A stretch of DNA of 64,000 nucleotides from CAYSCZ01 sp051155775 (GCA_051155775.1 DAXETV010000012.1:32631-96630), one strand, 5' to 3'. Positions 25,225-34,233 are shown, numbered from the stretch's first letter. Numbers and translations are program-made. Notes: a model not told the origin generated them from the letters alone.

Positions 25225-26574
25225 CTACGTTTTCAATGATTTAAAATCAAATGAATCTAAAAATTTGGTATCATATTTTCCTGATTTAAAGGCTTTGTTG
25301 TCCATTAGTTTTATATGCAATGGAATGGTAGTTTTCACACCTTCAATGATAAACTCCTGAAGCGCTCGCTTCATTCTCACAAGAGACTCTTCCCGGGTTT
25401 GAGTAGTAACTATCAACTTAGCAATCAAAGAATCATAATAGGGAGGGATTCGGTATCCTGCATAAACGTGACTATCTATTCGAATTCCATGTCCGCCCGG
25501 GAAATGTAAATGATTAATCACTCCGGGGTTAGGCGCAAAATTTTTAGCCGGGTCTTCAGCATTGATACGGCACTCCATGGAGTGTAATTTAGGATAATAA
25601 TTCTTACCTGATATTTCTATTCCGGCGGCAATTTTTATTTGTTCCTTGATCAAATCATAATCTGTAACTTCTTCAGTTACAGGGTGCTCCACTTGTATCC
25701 GGGTATTCATTTCCATGAAATAAAATTTCCCATGCTTATCGACAAGAAATTCAATGGTTCCCGCTCCTTCGTAATTAATAGCTGATGCCCCTTTTATAGC
25801 AGCATCACCCATTTTTTCCCTCAATTCATCAGTTAACATGGGGGATGGTGTCTCCTCAATCAATTTTTGATGCCTGCGCTGTATAGTACAATCACGTTCG
25901 GATAAATGGCAAACCTTACCAAATTGATCTCCCATAACCTGAATCTCCACATGCCTGGGCTCTTCAATGAATTTTTCAAGATATAATCCATCGTTTCCAA
26001 AGGATGATTTTGCTTCATGCCTTGCAGAATCCCATGCTTTCTTGAATTCCCTTTCGTCCTGCACAATACGCATACCTTTACCACCGCCTCCTGCTGTAGC
26101 TTTTAGCATGACCGGGTAGCCAATTTCCTGGGCTATACGCTTACCTTGCTGTATATTTTCCAGCAATCCATCAGAGCCCGGCACCACCGGTACATCAGCT
26201 TTTAACATGGTTTTTTTTGCGGTGGACTTATCTCCCATAGATGAAATCTGCTCCTGGCTGGCACCAATGAATTTTATGCCATATTCCTTACAAATACCAG
26301 AAAATTCTGCGTTCTCAGAAAGAAAACCATATCCCGGATGGATGGCATCGGCATTGGTAATCTCTGCTGCTGAAATAATTTTTGGAATGCTTAAGTATGA
26401 TAGACTACTTGTAGGAGGTCCTATACAAACCGCTTCATCCGCAAATTTCACATGCAGACTTTCACGGTCAGCAGTAGAATAAACCGCCACAGTTTTTATG
26501 CCCATTTCTTTACACGACCTGATAACACGTAGTGCTATCTCACCTCTATTGGCAATGAGTATTTTGTTAAACAT
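25225..26574 (-). CDS. accC: Acetyl-CoA carboxylase, biotin carboxylase subunit
   Basis: Catalyses ATP- and bicarbonate-dependent carboxylation of biotin on AccB, the first step of malonyl-CoA synthesis. The 449-residue length is typical. It begins FNKILIANRGEIALRVIRSC; the ATP-grasp domain has the glycine-rich loop TAGGGGKGMR and the catalytic region FMEMNTRIQVEHPVTE (metal ligands and base), then the C-terminal biotin carboxylase domain. It follows accB by 9 bases at the distal end of the pdxA-to-accC cluster. Confidence 0.97.
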   Translation of the reverse strand: MFNKILIANRGEIALRVIRSCKEMGIKTVAVYSTADRESLHVKFADEAVCIGPPTSSLSYLSIPKIISAAEITNADAIHPGYGFLSENAEFSGICKEYGIKFIGASQEQISSMGDKSTAKKTMLKADVPVVPGSDGLLENIQQGKRIAQEIGYPVMLKATAGGGGKGMRIVQDEREFKKAWDSARHEAKSSFGNDGLYLEKFIEEPRHVEIQVMGDQFGKVCHLSERDCTIQRRHQKLIEETPSPMLTDELREKMGDAAIKGASAINYEGAGTIEFLVDKHGKFYFMEMNTRIQVEHPVTEEVTDYDLIKEQIKIAAGIEISGKNYYPKLHSMECRINAEDPAKNFAPNPGVINHLHFPGGHGIRIDSHVYAGYRIPPYYDSLIAKLIVTTQTREESLVRMKRALQEFIIEGVKTTIPLHIKLMDNKAFKSGKYDTKFLDSFDFKSLKT

Positions 26575-26583
26575 TCATTCAAA

Positions 26584-27060
26584 TTAAGATGGATCAATTA
26601 AAAATAATGGTTGATCATACTCAACCGGCTGAGAGTTATCAACCAACACCTTAACCACGGTACCTTCAATATCAGATTCAATTTCATTGAATAACTTCAT
26701 CGCCTCTACGATGCATACTGTTTGGCCAAGGGTTACTTTGTCTCCAACTTTCACAAATGGGCCTGATTCCGGGGTGGCAGACCGATAGAAAGTCCCAATC
26801 ATGGGGGACTTGATCTCTTTATAATTTTTATTTTCGATGGCCTCAGCATCTTTTATCTTTTTTTCTGAGGTAGGAACCGATTGTGGCTGGTCAATTATGG
26901 GTTGTTGTGGAGAAACGACTGATTGCTTTTCAACAAAAGTTGTCTTTCCTTCCATATTTCGTTTAACCCTTATTTTAAAATCTGACGTCTCAATATTTAC
27001 CTCTTCAAGTCCTGTATTGGCTATGTAATCAATTAATTCCTGAATTTCTTTTGGTTTCAT
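26584..27060 (-). CDS. accB: Acetyl-CoA carboxylase, biotin carboxyl carrier protein
   Basis: A 158-residue carrier protein of acetyl-CoA carboxylase. Biotin attaches to K122 in the motif VEAMKLFNEI, one of the classic AMK sites. The N-terminal part (1-75) is a short helix pair and a Pro/Gln/Ser linker, the C-terminal part the biotinyl domain (about 80-158), with PMIGTFYRSATPESGPF matching the loop around the first strands. accC lies immediately downstream and efp 22 bases upstream. Confidence 0.96.
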   Translation of the reverse strand: MKPKEIQELIDYIANTGLEEVNIETSDFKIRVKRNMEGKTTFVEKQSVVSPQQPIIDQPQSVPTSEKKIKDAEAIENKNYKEIKSPMIGTFYRSATPESGPFVKVGDKVTLGQTVCIVEAMKLFNEIESDIEGTVVKVLVDNSQPVEYDQPLFLIDPS

Positions 27061-27082
27061 ATGGTTGATTTAAATGATGATT

Positions 27083-27649
27083 TTAACCTTTTACTCTCTC
27101 GACGTATTCCTTAGTTCGTATATCCACCTTTATTTTTTCATCTTGATTGATGAACAGAGGAACTTTTATTTCCGCACCGGTCTCAACGGTTGCAGGTTTA
27201 GTCGCATTGGTGGCCGTATCGCCTTTAATACCCGGCTCGGTATAGGTGACCGTCATCTCAATGATTGGTGGAAGTTCACAATTTAATGGTTTTTCAGTCT
27301 CTGCATGATATATTACATCAACCTCCAAACCATCTTTGAGAAATTCAGGGGCATCGATAAGTTTCTTTTCTAAACTGATCTGCTCATAGGTGTTATTATC
27401 CATAAAATGATATCCGATATCATCTTTGTATAGAAACTGATGGGGTCTCCTTTCGATCCGGGCGGTCGTGATTTTATGGCCTGCTGAGAAGGTGTTGTCA
27501 ATTACTTTTCCCGAAGTAAGACTCTTTAATTTTGTTCTTACAAATGCAGGTCCTTTACCAGGTTTTACATGCTGAAATTCGACTACAGTATAATAATCAT
27601 GATTAAACTCAATGCAAAGACCATTTCTTATATCTGCGGTTGTTGCCAT
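27083..27649 (-). CDS. efp: Elongation factor P
   Basis: Translation factor that frees ribosomes stalled at polyproline. The 188-residue length is normal and the three OB-like domains are visible. Domain I carries HVKPGKGPAFVRTKL, where K32 matches the Lys modified in many species; no modification gene (epmA, epmB or other) lies nearby. EF-P shares the region with accB and rpmF as in other Bacteroidota. It is in line with fabH (18 bases upstream) and accB (22 bases downstream). Confidence 0.97.
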   Translation of the reverse strand: MATTADIRNGLCIEFNHDYYTVVEFQHVKPGKGPAFVRTKLKSLTSGKVIDNTFSAGHKITTARIERRPHQFLYKDDIGYHFMDNNTYEQISLEKKLIDAPEFLKDGLEVDVIYHAETEKPLNCELPPIIEMTVTYTEPGIKGDTATNATKPATVETGAEIKVPLFINQDEKIKVDIRTKEYVERVKG

Positions 27650-27667
27650 TTAATGTTTATATTTAAA

Positions 27668-28666
27668 TTATTCAGGGTTATAAGACCACTTTATAAATAC
27701 TGATCCCCAGGTAAATCCACCTCCGAAAGCTGCCAATATTATGTTATCTCCAGCTTTTAAATGATTTTCATAATCCCAAAGACACAATGGAATTGTTCCA
27801 CTGGTTGTGTTTCCATATTTGTGGATATTCATCATCACCTTATCTGACGATATGCCCATTCTTTGGGCGGTTGCTTCTATTATCCTTTTATTCGCTTGAT
27901 GCGGTACCAAGTAGGAGACATCACTGGCTTTCAAATCATTTCTTTTCATGATTTTCCCCGCTACATCGGACATATTTGTTACCGCAAACTTAAAAACAGC
28001 GGAGCCTTCCTGATAAACGTAATGCTGCTTGGATTGAACCGTATCAATAGTAGCCGGCCTGCGGCTACCTCCTGCCTTCATATGCAAATGCGGCTCTCCG
28101 GAACCATCAGATTTCAGGATGGCGTCGATTATTCCATTTTCATCTTCTGAAGGTTCTAATAAAACGGCGCCTCCACCATCTCCAAAGATCACACAGGTGG
28201 TTCTGTCTTCATAGTCTATGATGGACGACATCTTATCAGCACCAATAACAACCACTTTTTCATACATACCTGACTTGATGAACTGAGCACCCGTTGTTAA
28301 TGCATATATAAAACCAGAGCATGCTGCCTGTAGATCGTAACTAAAACTATTTATGGCACCAACAGCATTGGCTATAATATTCCCGGTAGCTGGAAACATC
28401 ATATCAGGGGTGGTGGTGGCACATATAATCAGGTCAATGTCTGCCGGATCCGTATTTGTTTTCTTTAAAAGCCCATTTAAAGCCTCAATACCAATTACTG
28501 ATGTACCCTTATCTTCACCTTTTAATATTCTTCTTTCTTTCACACCGGTTCTGGTTGTGATCCATTCGTCAGAAGTATCTACAAGGGTTTCTAATTCTTT
28601 GTTGGTAAGCACATAATCAGGCACGTATCCATGAATGCCTTTGATGGCAGCTTTGATGTTGCTCAT
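27668..28666 (-). CDS. fabH: 3-oxoacyl-ACP synthase III (KASIII), cluster copy
   Basis: Initiates fatty-acid synthesis. The 332-residue protein carries C116 (QAACSGFIYA), the His of VPHQANKRI and the Asn of GNTTSGTIP. It starts ... GIHGYVPDYVLTNKELE, SDEWITTRTGVKERR, as expected. The position next to rpmF, yceD and accBC is the conserved bacterial arrangement, so this copy is the likely housekeeping KASIII. It shares the fold with the copy at 15738 but the active-site surroundings differ (AACSG versus NQCSG), which may reflect another primer. Confidence 0.95.
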   Translation of the reverse strand: MSNIKAAIKGIHGYVPDYVLTNKELETLVDTSDEWITTRTGVKERRILKGEDKGTSVIGIEALNGLLKKTNTDPADIDLIICATTTPDMMFPATGNIIANAVGAINSFSYDLQAACSGFIYALTTGAQFIKSGMYEKVVVIGADKMSSIIDYEDRTTCVIFGDGGGAVLLEPSEDENGIIDAILKSDGSGEPHLHMKAGGSRRPATIDTVQSKQHYVYQEGSAVFKFAVTNMSDVAGKIMKRNDLKASDVSYLVPHQANKRIIEATAQRMGISSDKVMMNIHKYGNTTSGTIPLCLWDYENHLKAGDNIILAAFGGGFTWGSVFIKWSYNPE

Positions 28667-28705
28667 TTATGTATACATTTTAACGGGATGAAAATGTAAA
28701 CATTT

Positions 28706-28897
28706 TTAAGCTAATACTTCTCTTTCCATGACAACTTTGCCCTTATAATACAGTTTTCCTTCATGCCAAAATGCTCTGTGAGGTAAATGTGCTTCCCCGG
28801 TTGTTGGGCAAATGACATAGTTTTTTGGATCAGATTTATAATGGGTCCTTCTTTTGTCCCTTCTGGTTTTTGATGTTTTCCTTTTAGGATGTGCCAT
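28706..28897 (-). CDS. rpmF: 50S ribosomal protein L32
   Basis: A 63-residue L32. It starts MAHPKRKTSKTRRDKRRTHY, the universal signature, and ends VMEREVLA. The zinc-ribbon cysteine pairs of many L32 forms are mostly gone; only one Cys remains (VICPTTGEAHLPHRAF), so this is the zinc-free form, common in Bacteroidota. It is 6 bases after the yceD gene, the usual partner. Confidence 0.98.
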   Translation of the reverse strand: MAHPKRKTSKTRRDKRRTHYKSDPKNYVICPTTGEAHLPHRAFWHEGKLYYKGKVVMEREVLA

Positions 28898-28903
28898 AAT
28901 ATC

Positions 28904-29413
28904 TTAGTTATTGGAATTATTTATTGATTTTAATATTCTCCATCTTGGGTCATTGTGATTTTCATCATTGTTGGTCGCATAGATCAATTCGTCTTCCTCA
29001 GATTCGGAATAATGATCCGGATGGATTTTTTTCATAGGTACGGAAAGGTTGATTAAATCATATACCACATTGTTAAGGTCTAAGACCTCTGTTTCATGAG
29101 GAATTATGGTTAGTTTATCATCAATTTCCTTGTATTCCTCCCCAAACTTAAAAATCACTTCTTCCTCCAGATTAATATCAAAGTCAAAAGGCTTCAATGA
29201 TCGATCACATATTAATTCTATTGTACCATCTATAATCAACATTAATTGAATCATAGTTGTGCTTTTAACAAGTTTAATAAAAATCTGACCTTCCCCCTTA
29301 TCTAAAATCCTCGATTCATAACCTTTAAACAGATCATCATCAAATGCTACTTTGTAATCGTAGTCTTTATTGTAGAGGCTCTTTATGTTTATTAATAAAT
29401 CACGCTTTTCCAC
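28904..29413 (-). CDS. YceD/DUF177-family protein (23S rRNA accumulation)
   Basis: A member of the YceD family, needed for 23S rRNA accumulation and always next to rpmF. From the GTG at 29413 it has 169 residues and reads MEKRDLLINIKSLYN with beta-strand start; a conserved C-D-R motif ICDRSLKPFDF lies in the middle and NVVYDLINLSVPMKKIHPDH near the C-terminus matches the family. The upstream TTG codons at 29437 and 29419 could add 3-8 residues, but there is no ATG in any version, so the start is uncertain. It is 6 bases before rpmF and 75 bases after pdxA. Confidence 0.9.
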   Translation of the reverse strand: MEKRDLLINIKSLYNKDYDYKVAFDDDLFKGYESRILDKGEGQIFIKLVKSTTMIQLMLIIDGTIELICDRSLKPFDFDINLEEEVIFKFGEEYKEIDDKLTIIPHETEVLDLNNVVYDLINLSVPMKKIHPDHYSESEEDELIYATNNDENHNDPRWRILKSINNSNN

Positions 29414-29488
29414 TACCAACCAATTTTTGACCCGCAAATTTAGATTAAATTAAATACTTATTAAAGAAAATTTGATTTATAATCCCAG

Positions 29489-30511
29489 TTATACCTCAAA
29501 TTCACCACGATTTAATAATATCGTGTAAGCCAGAAAAACTGCTTCCTGAAAAGACCTATAATTTGCCGTATTCTTTCCAACCAGGTTATAAGCAGTTCCA
29601 TGATCTGGCGAGGTACGAACAATTGGTAAACCTGCAGTAAAATTTACACCTTCTTCAAAGCTGATATTTTTGAAGGGAATCAGTCCCTGGTCATGATACA
29701 TTGCAAGCACGCCATCAAAAGATTGGTATTGAAAGTTGCCAAAGAAACCATCCGCCGGGAAAGGCCCAAAAACCATAATATCCTTTTTTTCTTTACAATG
29801 CCTGATAACGGGAACGATGATATCTTTTTCCTCTTGTCCAAGCAGACCATTTTCCCCTGCATGGGGATTAAGGCCAAGCACTGCTATTCTAGGTTTTTGA
29901 ATATTGAAATCCTTTTTTAATGAGTTATTAAGAATGCTGATTTTATCAGTAAGGAGCTCACTAGTAACTGTTTCACTCACTTTTTGTAATGGTATGTGCC
30001 CTGTGGCAATTCCAACTCTGAGTTTATCACTCACCATAAGCATCAGACTATCTCTCTTACCTGCTTTTTCCGTCAAATATTCGGTATGGCCCGGAAAATC
30101 AAAATTATCAGATTGAATATTCTCTTTATTTATTGGGGCGGTCACTATTGCATCTATTTTCTTATTTATCAAATCATTGACTGCCATCTCCATGGACAGT
30201 AACGCATACTTCCCTCCTAATTCATTTGACTCACCGGGTGTCACCTCCACAGTATCCTGCCAGCAATTGATGACATTTAATTTCTTGTAGTTCAGTCCTT
30301 CCAGTGATTTGGCCTGATGAAAGTTAAAATTATCAATACTTAATATTTTCCTGTAATGACTAATGAACTTTGTAGAAGCATAAATAACTGGGATGAAATT
30401 TTTTAAAATTCGGTTATCAGTAAATGATTTTATAACCACCTCCGGACCAATTCCATTTATATCCCCTATTGTTATTCCGATAATGGGTTTCCTTTTTTCG
30501 CTTTCATTCAT
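29489..30511 (-). CDS. pdxA: 4-hydroxythreonine-4-phosphate dehydrogenase
   Basis: Oxidises 4-phosphohydroxy-threonine in the pathway to pyridoxal 5'-phosphate. The 340-residue protein shows PIIGITIGDINGIGPEVVIKS at the start, PGHTEYLTEKAG (metal/substrate His), and PADGFFGN, YHDQGLIPFK and DHGTAYNLVGKNTA (further ligand-binding motifs), all typical for PdxA. It is the first gene of the minus-strand cluster and diverges from rsmA with a 54-base gap. Confidence 0.96.
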   Translation of the reverse strand: MNESEKRKPIIGITIGDINGIGPEVVIKSFTDNRILKNFIPVIYASTKFISHYRKILSIDNFNFHQAKSLEGLNYKKLNVINCWQDTVEVTPGESNELGGKYALLSMEMAVNDLINKKIDAIVTAPINKENIQSDNFDFPGHTEYLTEKAGKRDSLMLMVSDKLRVGIATGHIPLQKVSETVTSELLTDKISILNNSLKKDFNIQKPRIAVLGLNPHAGENGLLGQEEKDIIVPVIRHCKEKKDIMVFGPFPADGFFGNFQYQSFDGVLAMYHDQGLIPFKNISFEEGVNFTAGLPIVRTSPDHGTAYNLVGKNTANYRSFQEAVFLAYTILLNRGEFEV

Positions 30512-30565
30512 CCTTCATTGTTTTAAATCCAAAGCGCAAGATAGGCGATTTTACCTATTTTAGAG

Positions 30566-31360
30566 GTGATGATGGTTATACCTAAAAAACGTCTGGGGCA
30601 ACATTTTCTAATTGATGATAACATCGCCAAGAAAATTTCAAACGCCCTTCAATTTTATGAGGCGTATGAATACTTAGTGGAAGTGGGGCCAGGGACAGGA
30701 GCGCTAACCAAGCATCTGATTAAAAAAGAAGATATTAAGTATTATGCTTTTGAAATGGATGAAGACTCGGTTATTTATCTAAAAAATAATTACCCGGAAA
30801 TTGGAAACCATGTCCAAAAAGCTGATTTCTTGAAAGCAAATCTTTATAATCTGTCCAATGAAAGTATTGGCGTTATTGGAAACTTTCCCTATAACATTTC
30901 CTCACAGATATTCTTTCAAATATTAGCCCATAGATCAATTGTTAAAGAGGTGGTATGCATGATACAGCGGGAGGTTGGAGAAAGAATAGTATCTGAACCA
31001 AATAGTAAGCGGTATGGGATACTAAGCGTATTACTGCAAGCCTTCTTTGAAATTGAAATATTGTTCACTGTGAAACCCACAGCCTTTCACCCTCCGCCGA
31101 AAGTAGAGTCTGCCGTACTTCGATTTAAGCGGAATGATAGAAAGAACCTTGATTGTTCTGAGCCTTTATTCAGGCGAATAGTGAAAGAAGCCTTTCAAAA
31201 AAGACGTAAGACGTTGCGCAATGCACTAAAAGGTCTAATTTTGAATGCCAACTATTTAAAACAAGACATTTTTAATAAGAGAGCGGAACAACTATCGGTA
31301 AAAGAATTTATTGAACTCACACAAAGCGCTGAAAAATATGGAATCAACCATAAACTTTGA
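30566..31360 (+). CDS. rsmA: 16S rRNA (adenine1518-N6/adenine1519-N6)-dimethyltransferase
   Basis: Dimethylates two adenines at the 3' end of 16S rRNA (KsgA). The 264-residue protein starts PKKRLGQHFLIDDNIAKKI and shows motif I VEVGPGTGALTKHLI, the D/E of the SAM site, and NFPYNISSQIF, the N-x-PY catalytic motif of rRNA adenine methylases. ORF start options are GTG 30566, ATG 30569 or ATG 30572; they add at most two residues before VIPKKR. Its last 23 bases overlap the mgtE start. Confidence 0.96.
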   Translation: MMMVIPKKRLGQHFLIDDNIAKKISNALQFYEAYEYLVEVGPGTGALTKHLIKKEDIKYYAFEMDEDSVIYLKNNYPEIGNHVQKADFLKANLYNLSNESIGVIGNFPYNISSQIFFQILAHRSIVKEVVCMIQREVGERIVSEPNSKRYGILSVLLQAFFEIEILFTVKPTAFHPPPKVESAVLRFKRNDRKNLDCSEPLFRRIVKEAFQKRRKTLRNALKGLILNANYLKQDIFNKRAEQLSVKEFIELTQSAEKYGINHKL

Positions 31361-32702
31361 GTTGACCAGGGAATTTTTGGAAAGATTCGAGGAGGCACTG
31401 GATAATCAAGAAGTTGATTTTATCAAGACTAGCCTACAAGAAGCAAATCCGGCAGATATATCAGCGCTTCTGGAAGAATTTAGCGCTGAACAATGCAAAT
31501 ATGTGTTTGATTTACTCGACCCTGAGCTGGATGCGAGGATATTGATTGATCTCGATGAGGATGTAAGGCACGACTTTATAAAAATCTTTACTCCAAAAGA
31601 ATTATCAGTTTTTATCGAAAATCTAGATTCAGATGATGGCACAGATATTTTGTACCAGTTGCCCTTACTTGAAAGAGAAAAAGTAATTGCAGCTATTGAG
31701 GATGAGCAGAAAGCCTCTCACATCCTGGAACTACTAAAGTATGATGAGAATGTTGCAGGTGGATTAATGGCTAAAGAATTAATCAAAGTCAAAGAAAACT
31801 GGAATGTGCTTCAGTGTATAGATGAGATCCGAAAGCAGGCCGAGAATATTGAAAAAATCTACTCGGTATATGTGGTAGATGAAGAAAATAATTTTAAAGG
31901 CAAGGTTTCACTCAAGAAAATAATTATATCAAACGACAAAACTGAGATAAGGGAAATATATGATGATGAAATCATCTCAATAGGTTCATTTATGGAAGGC
32001 CGTCAGGTTGCTTCGATCATGAGTAAATATGACCTTGAAGCTATTCCCGTAATCAATGCTCGTGGTAAATTAGTCGGCAGGATAACTATTGACGATATCG
32101 TAGAATTTATTCAGGAAATAGCCGAAGAAGAAAGACAAATAATGTCAGGTATTTCTGATGATGTAGAAGAAAACGATAGCATTTGGTTACTTTCCAAAGC
32201 CCGTCTGCCCTGGCTTATAATAGGGCTAGCCGGTGGATTGTTAGGTGCAGAGTTCATTGGGTTATTTGAATCAAGTATTGCCCTGGTACCAGCCATGGCA
32301 TTCTTTATTCCATTAATAACGGCTACCGGCGGCAATGTAGGTATACAATCATCATCTTTGATTGTGCAGAGCCTGGCGAATCCACAGGCTTTTGAATACC
32401 ATTTATCAAAAAGATTACTAAAAGTTTTATTGGTAGCACTGTTAAATGGCTTCGTCCTGGCAATAATCGTATACAGTGTCGTATTACTTGCGGATAGCAG
32501 TTTTTCCCTCGCATATACTGTATCTGCAGCTTTGTTTAGCGTAGTACTGCTGGCATCTATTATGGGGACAATAACACCATTAATTCTGGATAAATTTGGG
32601 ATAAATCCTGCTTTGGCATCAGGTCCATTTATTACAACTGCAAACGACTTACTGGGATTGGCTGTTTATTTCATGATAGCTGACTATTTATATGGATTCT
32701 GA
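31338..32702 (+). CDS. mgtE: Magnesium transporter MgtE
   Basis: Homodimeric Mg2+ channel regulated by cytoplasmic magnesium. The 454-residue protein has the N-terminal superhelical domain (EEFSAEQCKYVFDLL, DLDEDVRHDFIKI), two CBS domains (about 127-250) and five membrane helices from residue 275. Key motifs are ATGGNVGIQSSSLIVQSLA, the pore-lining signature, and TTANDLLGLAVYF at the C-terminus. I chose the ATG at 31338 over a TTG at 31311; both lie in frame, and the ATG version begins MESTINFELTREFLE. It overlaps rsmA by 23 bases and the following gene by 11. Confidence 0.95.
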   Translation: MESTINFELTREFLERFEEALDNQEVDFIKTSLQEANPADISALLEEFSAEQCKYVFDLLDPELDARILIDLDEDVRHDFIKIFTPKELSVFIENLDSDDGTDILYQLPLLEREKVIAAIEDEQKASHILELLKYDENVAGGLMAKELIKVKENWNVLQCIDEIRKQAENIEKIYSVYVVDEENNFKGKVSLKKIIISNDKTEIREIYDDEIISIGSFMEGRQVASIMSKYDLEAIPVINARGKLVGRITIDDIVEFIQEIAEEERQIMSGISDDVEENDSIWLLSKARLPWLIIGLAGGLLGAEFIGLFESSIALVPAMAFFIPLITATGGNVGIQSSSLIVQSLANPQAFEYHLSKRLLKVLLVALLNGFVLAIIVYSVVLLADSSFSLAYTVSAALFSVVLLASIMGTITPLILDKFGINPALASGPFITTANDLLGLAVYFMIADYLYGF

Positions 32703-33645
32703 AAATCAACCAACAAAAGGAAGAGTACTTGTCATTGATAAAATGCATGATAGTATCATTCCTTTATTAAATAAAATTGGTTATAGCGTTGACATTCAAT
32801 TAAACCTTGACAAGACAAAATTAATTGACATAGTTGGAGATTATCAAGGCCTTATCCTTAGGAGTAAAATTTTTTTGGACGATGACATCATCTCCAACTC
32901 AAAATTAAAATTTATTGCCCGGGCAGGAGCTGGGACAGATAACATAGATATAGAAGCTGTTGAAAGTTCTAAAGTGAAAATTATCAATGCCCCTGAGGGT
33001 AATAAAGATACTTTGGCCGAACATACACTGGGTATGCTTCTAAGCTTAACCAATAAAATAAATACAGCGAATAATGAGGTGAAAAATGGCCTATGGAAGA
33101 GAGAAGCCAATAGAGGAATTGAATTGATGGGCAAAACAATTGGTATCATAGGCTTCGGACATATGGGAGAGGCCTTTGCTAAGAAATTATCCGGATTAGG
33201 CGTGAAAATTTTAGCCTATGATAAATACAGACATCATTTTACCAACGAGCAGGTAAAGGAAAGCTCCCTGGAGCAATTATATGCCGATTCTGATATTTTA
33301 AGCATACATGTACCTCTAACCATTGAAACAAGGTACAAATTCAATAAAACATTCTTTTCACGCTTCCATAAGGATATAATTTTATTGAATACTTCGAGAG
33401 GGGAAGTTTTGATTTTAAAAGATTTAGTTGATCTGTTAAATGAAGGGAAAATAATAGCAGCAGGCCTTGATGTGTTAGAAAATGAAAAACTGGATTCGTT
33501 AACTGAATCTCAAAAATCAGTTTTTAACGATCTTGTAAAATTTGATAATGTTATCATTACGCCACATGTTGGCGGCTGGTCCCACGAGTCTTATGAAAGA
33601 ATTAACCATGTACTTGCTGATAAGATCAAAGCACTACAATCCTGA
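32692..33645 (+). CDS. D-isomer 2-hydroxyacid dehydrogenase, SerA-like
   Basis: NAD(P)-dependent 2-hydroxyacid dehydrogenase of 317 residues. It has FIARAGAGTDNIDIEA, the NAD-binding GFGHMGEAF (GxGxxG), the catalytic Arg in LLNTSRGEVL, the Glu in LDVLENEKL, and the His in TPHVGGWSHES. It has no C-terminal ACT domain, so it fits the short D-3-phosphoglycerate dehydrogenase type, but glyoxylate/hydroxypyruvate or other 2-oxoacids are possible. The ATG lies inside the 3' end of mgtE, so the two are coupled. The stop is 9 bases before the greA promoter. Confidence 0.9.
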   Translation: MDSENQPTKGRVLVIDKMHDSIIPLLNKIGYSVDIQLNLDKTKLIDIVGDYQGLILRSKIFLDDDIISNSKLKFIARAGAGTDNIDIEAVESSKVKIINAPEGNKDTLAEHTLGMLLSLTNKINTANNEVKNGLWKREANRGIELMGKTIGIIGFGHMGEAFAKKLSGLGVKILAYDKYRHHFTNEQVKESSLEQLYADSDILSIHVPLTIETRYKFNKTFFSRFHKDIILLNTSRGEVLILKDLVDLLNEGKIIAAGLDVLENEKLDSLTESQKSVFNDLVKFDNVIITPHVGGWSHESYERINHVLADKIKALQS

Positions 33646-33653
33646 GGCCTTGC

Positions 33654-33684
33654 TTTGAATATTTAACCAGTATAGCTATATTTG
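33654..33684 (+). promoter_or_regulatory. Consensus Bacteroidota promoter for greA
   Basis: TTTG at 33654-33657, a 19-base spacer and TATATTTG at 33677-33684 match the primary Bacteroidota promoter (TTTG, N19-21, TAnnTTTG) exactly. It is the best match seen in the window. Transcription should start near 33690, about 70 bases before the greA ATG. Confidence 0.75.
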
Positions 33685-33712
33685 CCGACATTTTAAAAAA
33701 GATACGTAAAAA

Positions 33713-33741
33713 CGGTTCTTGGTAGGAACCGATTTTTTTTT
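33713..33741 (+). terminator. Rho-independent terminator-like hairpin in the greA leader
   Basis: CGGTTC (33713-33718) pairs with GAACCG (33726-33731) around a 7-base loop, followed by nine Ts. It lies between the consensus promoter and the greA ATG at 33760, so it can stop readthrough from the upstream operon and also sits inside the greA leader, where it could attenuate greA. Confidence 0.75.
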
Positions 33742-33759
33742 AATTAAAAGCTAAATGAG

Positions 33760-34233
33760 ATGGGAAATTATTCTTATTATACTAAAGAAGGATTACAAAA
33801 ACTGAGAGACGAGTTAGCTGACCTTAAATCCAGGGGAAGGGCTGATATGGCTAAGCAAATAGCTGAGGCCAGAGATAAAGGCGACTTGAGTGAAAATGCG
33901 GAATATGATGCCGCAAAAGATGCGCAAGGGCTACTTGAATTAAAAATTTCAAAGCTCGAAACTACGATGGCTAATGCTAGAGTGATCGATGAAAATAATC
34001 TTGATACATCTAAGGTATCAATTCTTTCTAAAGTGAAAATCAAGAATAAGAAGAATAATATGGAGGTGACTTACACACTGGTAGCTGAAGAAGAAGCAGA
34101 CCTAAAATTGGGTAAAATTTCCGTGAAATCCCCTATTGGAAAAGGTTTACTTGGCAAAAAAGTTGGAGAAGTGGCGGAAATTCAAGCACCTGTGGGAAAG
34201 ATGAACTTTGAAGTTTTGGATATTTCATTATAA
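33760..34233 (+). CDS. greA: Transcription elongation factor GreA
   Basis: Rescues backtracked RNA polymerase by stimulating transcript cleavage. The 157-residue length is standard. The N-terminal coiled coil carries the acidic tip region EARDKGDLSENAEYDAAKDAQ, with the Asp and Glu used at the polymerase active site; the C-terminal FKBP-like domain ends PVGKMNFEVLDI. The gene has its own consensus promoter and a terminator-like hairpin in the leader. Its stop overlaps the ATG of the HIT gene by one base (TAATG), so the two are coupled. Confidence 0.97.
   Translation: MGNYSYYTKEGLQKLRDELADLKSRGRADMAKQIAEARDKGDLSENAEYDAAKDAQGLLELKISKLETTMANARVIDENNLDTSKVSILSKVKIKNKKNNMEVTYTLVAEEEADLKLGKISVKSPIGKGLLGKKVGEVAEIQAPVGKMNFEVLDISL

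Noticed and set aside
30540..30566. Short inverted repeat (ATAGG...CCTAT) between pdxA and rsmA as an operator
   Set aside because: Only five base pairs with an asymmetric centre; chance is a sufficient explanation.
31311..31338. TTG at 31311 as the mgtE start
   Set aside because: The ATG at 31338 gives a normal MgtE N-terminus, and the extra nine residues overlap rsmA further without family support.
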